Source: Cardiocondyla obscurior (lineage: Eukaryota; Arthropoda; Insecta; Hymenoptera; Formicidae). Taken from it: a stretch of DNA of 64,000 nt. Below the pieces are notes generated by a model. That model saw only the letters and a list, made by a program, of their open reading frames with translations. It was not told where the DNA came from and did not search any database. Of this stretch, positions 50,079-62,700 are shown one piece after another. Within the stretch, counting starts at the first letter, position 1, and the number at the start of each line of letters is the position of its first letter. The DNA is taken from the NCBI RefSeq assembly GCF_019399895.1, contig NC_091864.1, positions 11,634,001-11,698,000 on the forward strand, written 5' to 3'. The position numbers and the translations under genes were made by a program.

Positions 50079-50176
50079 AAAGATATGAAGTAGCTGAAAC
50101 TTTCAAAATCCACGGAGCTGGATTGGACGAAGCGAAAGTTAAGAAACAGTTCAATTCTGAGGCCAATCCATCAAAG
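50079..50176 (+). CDS. Candidate internal exon, unidentified
   Basis: Pyrimidine-containing tract and AAACAG acceptor at 50073-50078; donor AAAG|GTAAAG at 50177. The 98-nt segment is open, with the translation RYEVAETFKIHGAGLDEAK then VKKQFNSEANPSK. The frame is also open 15 codons further upstream. The charged, repeat-free composition looks protein-like, but third positions are not biased and I know no matching family. The opposite strand is also open across it. It could be an exon, a decayed gene fragment or chance. Confidence 0.25.
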
Positions 50177-53100
50177 GTAAAGTACATTACATTTTCTTTT
50201 GCGCACGCATGATTTTCAATTGTCAAAACGACAACTAATTTACTTGACAAAGAAATTAATTTATCACTATACATTCTTATCTCTCACGTATCTCTTTCGC
50301 TGTATTAAAAAAAGCAATTATGTTCATAAATAATGCAGTATTTGCTTTATAAATAATGCAAAACTTGGAAAATTTTACGTTAACGTGCTACGTAAAAAAT
50401 AAAATGCTAAAAAATTTTATAACTTTGTTATAAACCTCCTCGCAGCAATATTTTTCGCCGGAAAAAAAAGTTATTACACGGTACTTTATACAACACGAGA
50501 TTTAATGTGTACTATTAAAATCTATAGATTTGAGATCTGTCGCATAACTGTGTAGACACAGACGTGACATTTTCTACGACAAAAATCCTGACATGAATAG
50601 TCTTTAGCAGGAAGACTTAAATCTTTTGAGAGCTATTCCAGGTTGCGCATAATGGTTTATATATGTTTTATATATATATTTTTGCTAAACGTATCTAAAA
50701 CTTTAGAACGTTAGAAAACGTATAAAGCAACCAACATGTGCCATTAGAATATGTATTGTATGCGAAAACGTTGTCTAAAAATACATGACACGCCCAAAAA
50801 AAAAAAAAAAAAGAAAAGTATATGCCGTATATATACATAGCATTATACACGCGACAGATTTTTAAGGTAATATGCATAAAAAATATTGTTACGCAAAGCT
50901 ACAAGCATGGAAAACGGAAATGGCGTTCTTCCTGTTTTTCGAAAAAGATACGTCAAATTTTACACCTGTCCCGCAAAACTGTAATAAACTAGGTCGACAC
51001 GCAAAGCGCATCGGCAAGCCGTATCTATTTACAAGCTGCGATACCGCAAAAAAAAAAGAAGAAATAATCGCATAAATCTCAGCTTTCATTACACGCATGT
51101 GCATTCAATGTTCAAATCCGTGTTTATATCATTCGTAAAGCGTGTCGGCCGTGGATTTTCGGCGAAGCCCGGCACTTTTCAGCGATGAAATGTCTCCGGT
51201 GTCACGGAAAATTTATTACGAACAATCAATTGTATGTTCCTCGTGCAAGGTAACGCGAACGGATGCGCAGGAAATCGAGAACGGAAGCTTGAATGAGATT
51301 TTAACCATCTGGACGGAAATGTCGAGGGGCGCACCCAGCCAGAATTCATCCTCGCGGCGATTCGAACTTACTCGATTTAGGCGGCCCAGAGAACAAGCGC
51401 CAATACGTACAGAGTTTTAAAAGTCAAGCGCGCGAGAGCTCGAGTTTTCCAGCGAACGAACTGACTGAAAGGAATCTATCCCGCGCGCGCGTGCAAGGAG
51501 CCGTTGTGTACGTTCCGCTATCGAATTGTCTGCAATCATCTGGGTCAAAGCGACCAAGAGCGATAAAGGAACTTGAACTCGATCGCCCGACTTTGTCCCC
51601 CATTGCCGATTTTCGTCTGTTAAACGTCTTATCTTTTCCTACGAAGTTGAACGCCACGTGACGGTAAACAAACACGAGCGCAACCGCGAGTTTTATTGAT
51701 GCCCGTAATTTAATTATTCCATTATTGCGCTACTTCGCGGGCTACATGGATTCTCTTTAATAAATTACAAAATTGAAAGAAATTTGACAGCGGAAAGTTT
51801 GACAGAGACTGGAATACTGAATATTCGTAATTAATCAAAACGTCAGTGCGGCAGAAATCAATTTAGCGAACAAAGACCAGCGTAAAAGGAACGTTGTAAC
51901 GATAATCTAATTATTATCCGAAATATTCATTAGCTGTAAGCATTTTAAATTCCAATATGTAAATTCGGTGTGCCCAAGGTACACGGAATTTTCTCTCGCG
52001 TCACGCGGCGGTCAAATAGCTTCGATTATAAACAAATCAAAATTGTTGCGCCTGAGAGCATTTTATCAGCTGGTTTTCATCCGTTCTTTTTTTTTTTTTT
52101 TATAACAGGAGGAGGAGACACCGTCGCTGCGAAAATCCGACGAGCTTTTCGCTTTTTGTCAAAAGATTGGATGATTAATCATGCCGTTCTATATCCTCTT
52201 GTGCCCTTTGGCCTGTGTGGGTCTACACGTACGTGATACGCAGTTATTCCCGCGCGCACATGCGTCAACCGGGCCGTGTACCTTTTAGCGAACGAGAATT
52301 CATCAACGTCTAAAACTCGAGTGAAGCCTTCGTGAGTGATTGACCTCATGCTAGACCTTGTCGTTCCGCGTTGTTTCATTCCCAAGTCTAATATTTCTAA
52401 TCTAATAGGCCAACACTTTCAGAGCGTTTACTTGCCATCTGCGAATGTATCCTCGATAGTTAAGAAAATTCTTTTTACAAAGTGCAATATGTCAAACATT
52501 ATGCAATTTAATAACAATAACATTTCACCTTCCGAAGTAGCTTTATACTTAATCACAACCAAAGCTTAAGTTTATTATGATTCTATTAGAGATTCGCAAG
52601 TGTCTATGCTCCTAAATTTAATCACAGTTTTGTAACAAGTTTGTAACTTCATAACGTCACGCTGTCAAACGCGCCGCGTCAAAACCGAAGCTGATAAAAG
52701 AACGAACTTTTAGTTTGATTGCCGCAGCGAAAGTATTAAATCAATTGTAATTATTCAAGAGCGCCTGCCTCAATAAACTTATTCGTCGTCGAAAAAAAAA
52801 AAAAACAAAAAAAAATTCCTCCTTCTTCTCCTCCTCCTCCTCTCATCTCCCGGGGTGCAATTTATAAATTTTAAACACACAGATTTGTGCCAAGCGCATT
52901 AATACCGACCCTATTCAATCCCGTCTCGCCGTTTAATCTGCATGAGATAGATATGTGCGATTAGACGATTCGGCGGAAACGGAGAACCATTCAGTATTCC
53001 GCGCATATCCGCTCGCTCAACGGCCTCGACAATCCACGTTAGCCATGTAGCCCGAATTCGGACCATAGACGGCCGGGGAGCTTATGAGCTTTTCAACGCG

Positions 53101-56100
53101 CGGATCAACGAGGGTTTGAAGCCTGCCGAACAAGGGCGACATAACCCTAGCATATATGTATCGCGGTCGATCGATTTCCATATCTCAAACCATTTCCTGA
53201 TCCCCGAATGAACACCCCTCGTGTAATGTCATGTGGCATTTAAGTCGAACTATGTAAATTTCACGTGTAATTGTCGGTGTCCTTTGCGGCTAATCACGCT
53301 GCTTTCCCTTGCACCGTACTTCAGCCAATTTTTTTCTCAAACGTACGTTTTGATTTTCTTTTCTACGTTTTTTGTTTAATGATAAGTGCTCTTAATGTTT
53401 TTATCGTTCAATTTTTACATTTAAACTAAAGTTGTTTAATAAATTATTGAATCACGCTCGTGTTTGTATCAGAGCACGAAAACAGCGTCGTAATTGTTGC
53501 CCTGATAAAATTAATCATCTCAGTTTACTTTTAATTTACATTCAAGCCGTTGCTTGCTAACGACGTTCACCGCGAGCAATACTAATATGCACTGTATTAC
53601 AATAACTCGATTTCGTTACAGAATCGCACAATAATAACAGTGTAACTATGTATGTATCGTTAAGAAAATGAGATTGTCTAAACGAATTGTATAATTGATT
53701 CAATTTATACGATAGATATTTCACAAGTACGTGAATTTAATAAAACATTTAAAAATAATATACCTCTGTAAAGGTTAATATGTACGTTACATTCAAGCGT
53801 ATATAGCGTAGTGTTTGATTGGCGTTCATCATGGGTGGTCTATGCTGCGCATTTATGCAATAAGTTAATCATGCATCGGCATAGCAGACAGCGTGAAATA
53901 CGGAACACGTGATTAAATATAGACGCGATTACATACGATCGATCGCGTACATACTTACACAAAGTAATCGATTAACATAACGATCTCGAGACGTGATACC
54001 GGTATTTTATCGCGGGGCTATTGACACCTTTCTTTTTACGCGCGTAATACATATGGCGTCGATGTCGAACTTTCGAAAGGGGGTCGCTCGCTTTGTGACG
54101 CGAAAATTGACGGGTAATAGATTTTTGCATTGTTTGCGCGGGAAAAAAAAAAATATGGGCCGCGTGCAACCTGAACGAATTCACGACGACCGTGCAACTA
54201 TGACGCAGCTTCCCGAAATTACTTTCTCGCGGCGTGCAATCTGGAATATCGTCCACTTCGCCCTTAACGCAATACGGGTTTGCATCTCTATGAAAGTTCA
54301 ATCAGCAAGTAACCGAATTATGGGTCCCGACGTTCATCCGTATCTCCGTCGATATCGTTTTACAATGTATATCTCCTAAACTGCGCGCCATTCCCGGTTC
54401 ATCAGAGAAAATATCGATACATCAGGTATAATAAAACAATATCGGCCGGCCACATCGGGCCGTGCCGCCGTGCAATCAAACGGCCCGCGTCTTGCCTCGG
54501 GAGAGTTACAAAGACCCCTTAATTTAATGTAACGCCGTAGATTGGATTATGCATACATTAACGAGCGTTTTCAATTTTTAACTGCACACGAATCTCTCAT
54601 ATTTCGCCGGCATGCCGAACCGGCCGGGTGTAATTGCAAAATCCGTAATGAAATATTGCGTTTCTCCGTGTTTCCGCGTACGCGTGTAACTGAAATTCAC
54701 CTCTCCCGCATACAAGAATTTTTTTTTTTCTTTTTTTTTTTATCTTTGCTGTGGAAATCCACTATCTCCGTTCATCCGTGCGCTCGCGACAACGGTCATT
54801 TTCTCTCACGCTCGACACTGCTCGTTCCAGGATGTTAATTTGCAAGCAATTCAGTACAAATCACGAAGAGAAGGGGGAAAAAATGGAATAAGTTTAAAAA
54901 AAAAAGAGAGAGAGAAAGAGAGAGAAAGAGTAAAAGAGAGAGAGAAAGAGAAAAGAAAGTGAGAGACGGAGATGGACAAAGAGACAGAGATACCAGAAAA
55001 ATTCATTTTCCACATTGTTTGTCTTGGACGTTGAGTCGAGATACCTAGCGTGTGGCGGCTGTTTCCTCTACGCTCCGTGTTACGGACGGAATTGCAACTC
55101 ACGCTCGAATAAAGAGTCGTCGGTACCGTGAAACGAGAACGGCAAATGAATTTCAGCGTGATTCCAGCTTTATAATCCCGTTTAAAAGCTAATGAGAATA
55201 GGATTCTGAAAATCGCTCGAAAATCTGTCTACTGTGTTAAGCTTATTACGACTTAGGCCACACGGACAAAGTTGAAGCTTACATTACTGTCGTTACGTAT
55301 TCTATAACTCCTCAGTTTGCTTCGTACTCCTACAAACATCGCTTATAAAAAAAAAAAATCAGCTATCGGAAGACAGAAGTGCTAAAAAGCTCCGTGATCG
55401 TCCATTATCGTTCCTCCGTTTCGTTCCGGTGTTTAATTGTACTCGAAATCAGTTATAATTTAAATAATAAACGGCGTTTTATTCCATTTGGATATTCGAT
55501 TGCGATTCGACTGCAAATATATGAGGCACGTGTAATTACAAGCCGCAAGCAATTCATTTGCCACAGAAGTAGCAGTGCACACGCACGATCGTAAGTGACA
55601 ACTTATCGATGCAAGCTTGACGGTGCCGTGTGAATATTGAATGGTGCGCAGAGTGTACACACTATACGTAAATCAACATTGTGAATGTATTAATTATTCG
55701 CTCTCGACAGACGCGCGTTCCCAGAATCTGACAGCTACGCGTGAGGCTGCACCTGGTTAACATGCCCGATGACGTTATTTTGACAATGAAAAGATCGCGG
55801 ATATGAGTATCGCACGACGATTCATTCCGCTGGCCCGTTAAAAACGTATTGAAAATCACAACTCGATCGTAACTCCTAGAAAAACATTTCACGGGAGTAC
55901 TGTCAGGTTTCTCATCTCCGATACATTTTTAATTATTTAAGTAATTGAAACAGTTACGTAATAATAGCATCGTATCAATTTTTTTGAAGGTTGATTAAAA
56001 AAGTATTTTACTTTCACGTTTGTTTTGAAAAATCACGCTCACATTCCGCTTGATTGAAAATCAAATGTAACATTTCATACATCTTTCTAATATCTCATTT

Positions 56101-57406
56101 AATACGAACTTTTTGAAAACGTGTAAAAGAAGAGAAGAGAAAAGAGAAATTAGATTTGTATAAAAAAAAATATCGTGCAAAAAAAACAGTACGTGATTTT
56201 TGTTTCTGTAAATTGGAAATTTGAATAGTTAATGCGCTCAAATCTCGTTTTCGACCGTTGTTGGTAAAATAGTTGTACATCGAATATGAAAAAGAGAGGA
56301 GAAAAAAATTTCGATTTAACATCCGGAGTCGATAGATTTGTACAATTTTTCGAGTAGTACGGAGAGCTACGCTTCGTTTCACTGCATTTTCCAAGCCACA
56401 TTGGCATTTTACCGCATCTTTTAATTTTTACGGTCTTTACATTAGTGCAAGCAGCTTCTCTCACGTCGAACTCGTAACTCTTCCTGCGGTCAGAAATACG
56501 TGCTGTGTTCGTGAAGCTTATACAGAAACCACGGTACAATACTCGAGTAAATTCGCCGCGTTTCGCCTGTTTCTTGCACCTTGAAATAAGATGGTTAGCG
56601 TTTAATGTAAGGTGCTAGGATTTTGTGAAAATTAACAGCGCTTTTGTGAAACTACGTATGTATATAATTAAAATGAGTTCAACAAAAATTTCCCTTTTTT
56701 CTTTATATTTACAAAGTGCAATAACAACAACGCATATCATAAAAACACGCCAGTTACAGAAAATTAATTCAACACGTAAGAGTAAAAAGGGTTTAAATTT
56801 CGATAATTTTTCGACCAATTAAATCGCAAAGCAAGTTAAAGCGAACAAATTTAAATTATAAAATATGATATTTTTCACATAATATTTGAAAAAAAAAGAG
56901 TAAAATGTCGGCATACGAAAATTGAACCTAATGATCCGATGTTTTAAAACGTTATTAAGTATAATAAATGATAAACAAGCCGATCAAGAAGTCATTATCA
57001 TTAGCTATGCTAATCGCGGAAGTGGAAGTCGCCGCGGGCGTATTCGCGTCGTAAGTTTCCACCAGCAACATCCACTGAATTACTAACCGTATGGCCATCG
57101 GCGCAACGGGAGCTTGGAGGAACTTTCGTGACGAATCTCGTTTCGACCGTGCTCGCATAATTTTGCCATTGAACATAGTCGGAAGTACGGTGAGCGGCGC
57201 ATTCCGTGTCGCCCCTTTACGGCGGCGTTCTCTCATTCCCTGAGCAGCCTCGCCCCAGCCCCCGGTTATCCGACCTTGTCGCACTCGCACGCCTTTTATC
57301 GCATTCCCTGTCTTTTGCCCTCTCCTTTTATCTCCCGTTCTCTTCCCTTCCCCGCTGCACCCACTCGAACCCTTCACTCGCGCGCGTCTGTGGTCCTTTC
57401 GCAGAC
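50177..57406. other. Intergenic or intronic region
   Basis: Low-complexity runs lie near 50,799-50,815, 52,087-52,100 and 52,792-52,816, with a purine tract at 54,894-54,985. CpG-rich patches at about 51,140-51,680, 52,940-53,160 and 54,000-54,800 hold overlapping open frames without motifs. A - strand open frame ends at 56955 with a hydrophobic C-terminus (see findings). No gene is supported. Confidence 0.45.
54894..54985. repeat. GA-rich purine tract
   Basis: A run of A bases leads into about 85 bp of imperfect GA/GAAA repeats on the + strand. Microsatellite-like low complexity. Confidence 0.85.
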
Positions 57407-57474
57407 CGGAATACAAATTACCCGGTAGCGTGTCGCCTCACGAGTAAAGTAGATAACGGCAATTAGAACATCAT
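57407..57474. repeat. Short dispersed repeat, copy A
   Basis: Begins CGGAATACAAAT and ends GATAACGGCAATTAGAACAT. The same order of blocks, with a few substitutions, recurs at 58758-58824. The - strand frame over this copy is open from a CC-rich start to a stop near 57,365 and resembles copy B at protein level (Val-Leu-Ile-x-Val-Ile-x-Phe-Thr and Ile-Cys-Ile-Pro). Confidence 0.6.
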
Positions 57475-58757
57475 CCAGAACAAGAACGGTACGGGGTCTA
57501 AATCGTTTAATTCTGGACCCTTTTCTTGCGACTGACGAAAATGCGTTTCGGCGCGACGAAATTTCATCGGCGGATACGCTGTCAGTCGCACTGCCTGCTT
57601 AAGGGATGCTAATGATAATGATAATCAGATCAACTCACATCCAGCCAGTGCCGCTGGTGCTTAATGCGAACAATTTATGCTGAAGCGATATTCAAATATG
57701 GCTCACTAATGGAAATAGTATTCCGCGGAAAATGTAAATCTTCTTTACTTTTCTCATCTTCAATTACTCATTCAGAAAACTTACTTTTACTCCCGCGCCT
57801 TTACTGACCTAACAAAACGAAGAATTAAAGCTGTATAAAGTAATAAAAAAATATTAAAAAATAAAAGCGTGTTAGCGTGTGCGAATAATTTTTTTTTTTT
57901 TTTTCAAATAAAATTATTTTAAATTAACAGCGTATGTAACAAGAAATTATTTCCAATTCGAGATCAAAATTAATCGATCGCGATAAAAAGATGTAAACGC
58001 ATAACGCGGAGCTTTTATCTCGTTTCAGGATATGAATTAATTGATATTATCGGACCGGTGAGCAGAGTTTACTTTGACGATAGCGAGAGAAGAAAGATAT
58101 TAAAAAATTAATACATGCGCAAACTCGAACTCTGAAGGGTGCATTTATTCGCGGAAAGTTGTGCGCACGAAGTAAACAGCAGGTTTCTCTTTTATGCTTC
58201 CTTCGGTAAATAAAATCAGTCGAGCGTTCCTATAATTTCTTGAAGTAACCGCGAGATTTATCCTGCGGCCCATAACATCAGTTATACACCTAATCCCTTA
58301 CACATTCAGGTAATTTCCCTTTGACAAAGATACCCTCCGTCGAATGCCATTTATTACTAAAAGAATACTCTATCTTGTTCGTACGCATTCATTCATATGG
58401 AAATCTTCAAAATAATTCTTGCGCAAAATAGTCGTCGCTATTTCCGCGTTTCAGGAAATCGCGAAATAGTTCTTATTAAAGTAAAGCAATAAAAATTGCC
58501 CCCCCTCCCGTAATAAAAGAATATAATTACCGAATTAAAAAGTAATTAGCGAATTATTTCGTCAACGAGACACGGACTTCTCCCTTTCGCATTTATCGCG
58601 TTTATCACGCAATAGTTAGGTACACTTCTCCGTTTCATCATGGCTGACAGTGAGGCTTATTGGAATTCACATTGCCACGCGTGTTTCTAAGTTTGTCACA
58701 GTTATCCGCTAATACACTTGTTGTTGTATGCGATTCGCTTAGATAGTCGAAGATCCT

Positions 58758-58824
58758 CGGAATACAAATGGGCTTGCAGTATGTTGTCACGAAAGTAAAC
58801 CGGATAACGGTAATTAGAACGTCC
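58758..58824. repeat. Short dispersed repeat, copy B
   Basis: Matches copy A about 1.35 kb away: CGGAATACAAAT, a TGT(C/T)GYC(T)CACGA-like centre, then GGATAACGGTAATTAGAACG. On the - strand it lies inside a 100-codon open frame (58638-58940). Repeated element or duplicated exon; undecided. Confidence 0.6.
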
Positions 58825-59537
58825 AACTGCAACGGGAACTTCGAGCCCCAATTAAGCGTATAAGAAAAATTACAGAACGCAGTCGGAAAAGAAATTATTG
58901 TGGCGTGACGAAGTGATTTGACAAGTTGAAATTGTGCCACGTAGCCCTCCCGTCATAGTTACGCGAACGAGTCTCTGAAAGGCTTCGACGGTAAGGAGGT
59001 GTCACCCGCTATCTCACGGAGCACAAGTTCCGAGAAAACGGATACCTGTGTCACGTATGTAACCAATCGAACATTTTCGATAGAGTCTACTTGAAAATTG
59101 GACGTACCGCATAGAGGCAGACGGGCAAACTTTTGCGGGCGAACTTCACGCGGTGAGTTTCGCCGATAGTTTTGATTTCACGGCACTCCGTGGTAACTAG
59201 CTGGCAAACGCAACGACGCCTGTTATACCGGCCCTATGTACAGATAAAACTTTAGGGGCATCCCTTGCCAACGTGTGATTTTTCGTGCCAAGTCTCTCGC
59301 GGATCGACCAAGATAAGCGATTTGAAGAAACGCCCGAAACCTTTTCAATTAAACGTCTTCTGGCGTACCACGTACTTTATACAATTGCTGCGAGTATCGC
59401 AATGTTCCTCGATTATTAATAAAAGACATCGTACGAGCATGAATTATGTCTTGCGTGGAATAAAAAAAAAGTTTTTTTTTTTTGTTACATAAATATTTTC
59501 AAAAGTGCGTCTGGTGTTCCAGCGTTCTGGTTTGCAG
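58825..59537. other. Intergenic or intronic region
   Basis: Mixed-composition DNA with a donor-like CGCG|GTGAGT at about 59,151 and an A9-G-T12 run at about 59,462-59,483. I see nothing that can be called a gene. Confidence 0.5.
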
Positions 59538-59778
59538 CAATTGCAATCTGGTTATCCCGGGAGAACACTTAGAAAGAAAGCAAGCGCGATGCAGATGTTC
59601 TTATCACCTGGCGCGTGAACACGCCGCAGCGCAAGTTGAAAAGAAGCGAACGAATATCCGAATAGTGTCGATTCAGCGACAAGAGTCAGCTGTGAATTCA
59701 TTTAATGGAACGCAACGTTGCACCGGCTCGTTGTGTGCACCGGTGTGCACTCGGTTCCCGATCCAGATGCCGACGTAG
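59538..59778 (+). CDS. Candidate terminal exon encoding a Cys-containing tail
   Basis: A pyrimidine/GT-rich tract ending TGGTTTGCAG (59528-59537) precedes 79 codons to a TAG at 59776-59778. The translation starts NCNLVIPGEHLERKQARCRC, has a charged middle (REHAAAQVEKK), and finishes with CTGSLCAPVC near the end. Six cysteines in two clusters and a good acceptor make it worth listing. No domain is recognised and the frame is also open upstream of the acceptor, so chance is a serious alternative. Confidence 0.22.
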
Positions 59779-62700
59779 CTACTTAGCGAGACCAAATTGC
59801 TGAGCAAAGTGACAGAAGCCGCGGGTTGTGCGACAACGAATATATCGGCACGACTTCGTTGACTGAACGCGTTTACTCCTCAAACGTTACCCGATGCTAC
59901 AATAATTCGCATAAAAATTTGCGATTTAACAATTTTTATTAATTAACGTAGTAATTGAATTTAAAATTAATTTAATTTCGAATAATTAATTAAAGTCAAA
60001 GCAAAAAAAAAAATTAATTTTTCTCTTTATTTCTCTCTTGTTCTAAGAGAGACGAAGAGAGTGAAGCGTTAATTAAGCATTAATTAATTAATTTTATATC
60101 AATTATTATAACATTAACCTTAATTAATTCTATAAAAATATATGCACGCAATGATACATTACTATAAACTAGTGTAATTTTTACCTTGGCCAGCGCACTA
60201 CTTTTTTACAGAACGTTTTCACAAGGTACATTGCGATAATGGATATTTGCGTCCTACGTGAGATACAATATGCGGTTACACTAACGAAAATTACGTAGAG
60301 CAAGGATACTATAGAAACAAGGCTCACATACGCGTGTAATAAGCGCGATGCGCACATTATGCGGCTCTAATACTGAGACCTACCCACCCGACGTGCACGT
60401 TCTTTACACAAAATATGTGCGCGCAAGCACGGCGCATTATACAATTTGCGCGCAGTCCGCAATGCTAAACAATGCAGAAACGAGATTTCGTACGGTCCGC
60501 ATATTAATGCCTAATTGTTCTTAGAGCGGACAGCGGACCGCGGATACGCTTTCCTCATGACTCGTTTTCCACCGCAAAACATAATAATTGTATCACACGT
60601 GCGTTACGTCCCCTCGCGGTGCCACGAACGTACGCACGTGTGCGTGCATGCGGCACGCCCGCGCCGGCGGGAACGGTCCCAGCCATTCCCGCCACATGTG
60701 AAACGCCCCGAGACCGTGCATATTTTTCAATCCGCAATAAACGTATCCAACGCGAAATACTAATCCGTGAACCGCACGAAGCACGGGAACAAGTAGCCTC
60801 TCTAATTGGATTAAACATCAGCGTTTCGTGGGACGATTAGAGGATAATCGACGCGAGCGCAAGGTTTTCCCTTACCGGATTAGTCGTTAAATACCGTTAG
60901 GCTGTAATTGCCGGTACTTATCGGCAGATGCTGCATCTTGTTATGGTGCATTGAACTTTTTCTACAAGTAAAATAACGAGATCGATCGAATATCTTTGAG
61001 CAAATTCTTATTCTTCCGTCTTTTATAATTTTTCTCTGTTGCAAAATTTAAAGTTTTTATTTATTTCTCTGCTTCTTTTTTTTTTTTAATTTTTTATTTA
61101 AAAAAAAAAATTATAAATATACGTAGATTAGCGATGAAAAAAATAATTTGAGACACTCTGTTTAACTAGACGCGATAACGATATATCTCGTCGAATTTAT
61201 TCGCTCGAGATGCATTAATTTCCGATTGGCTTCCGCACGCTGATACATGATGCTATTGAGTTTGCATACTCAAGCTCTCTTCTCTCAACTACTCTTCTCA
61301 ACTACTATTACGTGCGTATTCTCACCCTCTGTTCTTCGTTTTCGCCACTTTCGGTATCATTCAATCAACACGACGGCTTGCATGTATACTTCAAATTTAA
61401 CGAGAATTTTGCATATGCTATTAATTCGTCTAGAAGACAATTAACGCACCGTTAAGAATTAATTAAATGCGGCACTGAAAACGGAAACAAAGGCAACATT
61501 TATCATGGAGTTTTAGGGATTTCGCGCGGTTGTTTAAATTTGTACCCGCGCTCGGAAAAAGTTACTTATTCCACATAATTGCTCGTTACTATACAGTATT
61601 TTGCGCTTTACCTCCATTTATCACGATATCACGATAAGCGTGGGCTTCTCTTCTCCTCGAGATATTAATCTTCTATCGACTTCTACGAAGTATCGACGCT
61701 CTTCCTAGCTATCGTAATTATCATATCGAGCCCGCGCGAGGTCCTCATATATTTTAGCATCACCCCTCTGTCAACGCTTTTGTACGTCGCCTAACCCTCG
61801 ACTTTATTAGTTCACTTAACCGCATACCGTCAATCATCTACGTGTATGTGCACGCGCGCGCACATATATAATACCTACGTTAATTCGCACGCGAACTTCA
61901 TGAATATATGAATGTGTACCGCGTCATGTTTGCGAGCACATATCTTATGTGATATCTATCGGTGTTGCATTCCGTTCAATAGGAATAACTGCCTGCGTTT
62001 GATCATCCCCATTGAACTGATTGCCCCTGTTTAATCCACTTAAATGCAAGTTCCGCCAATCTACACGCCCGACATAAGTCATCCTCAACATGTCGATACT
62101 TCAAAACGTGAGCGATATGATTTTTTTTTGTTAGCGTTTGAATTGCACGAAATGTTACACGCACCCTTGTAATTAATCGGATTACAGATATAAACGGCGA
62201 ATCCCACTGATGAAACGTACATTGGTTTTTGCGCGAATTTACGTATAATACGGGGCTCTGTCATCGGAGACTACAACAGGATGAAATACGGACAATTTTG
62301 AGAACGGTGCGACAGAAGTGTGTAGGTCGTCTATCTTCGATCTCTCAAGTAATGACGGCAAAGTACCGGATAACTCCATTCCGTTATTGCCACTCGAATT
62401 CTGCTGCCTCATGAGTGATATTTTTATCGAGATTCCGCCCGAGTTCGTCCTAGCATTTTATTCCCATGGTAATAAACGACTACTAGCAGGCATCTGCTGT
62501 TAGCTTGGAAAGACCGATGAGCATTCGATGCTCTTGACTGTACCGTGAATAGCCTCCGATCAATGCGTCAAAGTGCGTCGACTTACAATATAAATCGTTA
62601 AATAAATCGATATCTCAAAATAGAAAGGCATATTAAAATCTTCGTGACGGTCTTACGAAGACGTGGAATATCGTAATACTGATTTTATACTTAAAATCAT

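Noticed and set aside
57110..57416. N-terminal part of a 153-codon - strand frame
   Set aside because: Arg/Gly-rich low-complexity translation of pyrimidine-rich DNA, with no ATG at the start of the frame; only the last about 41 codons looked worth noting.
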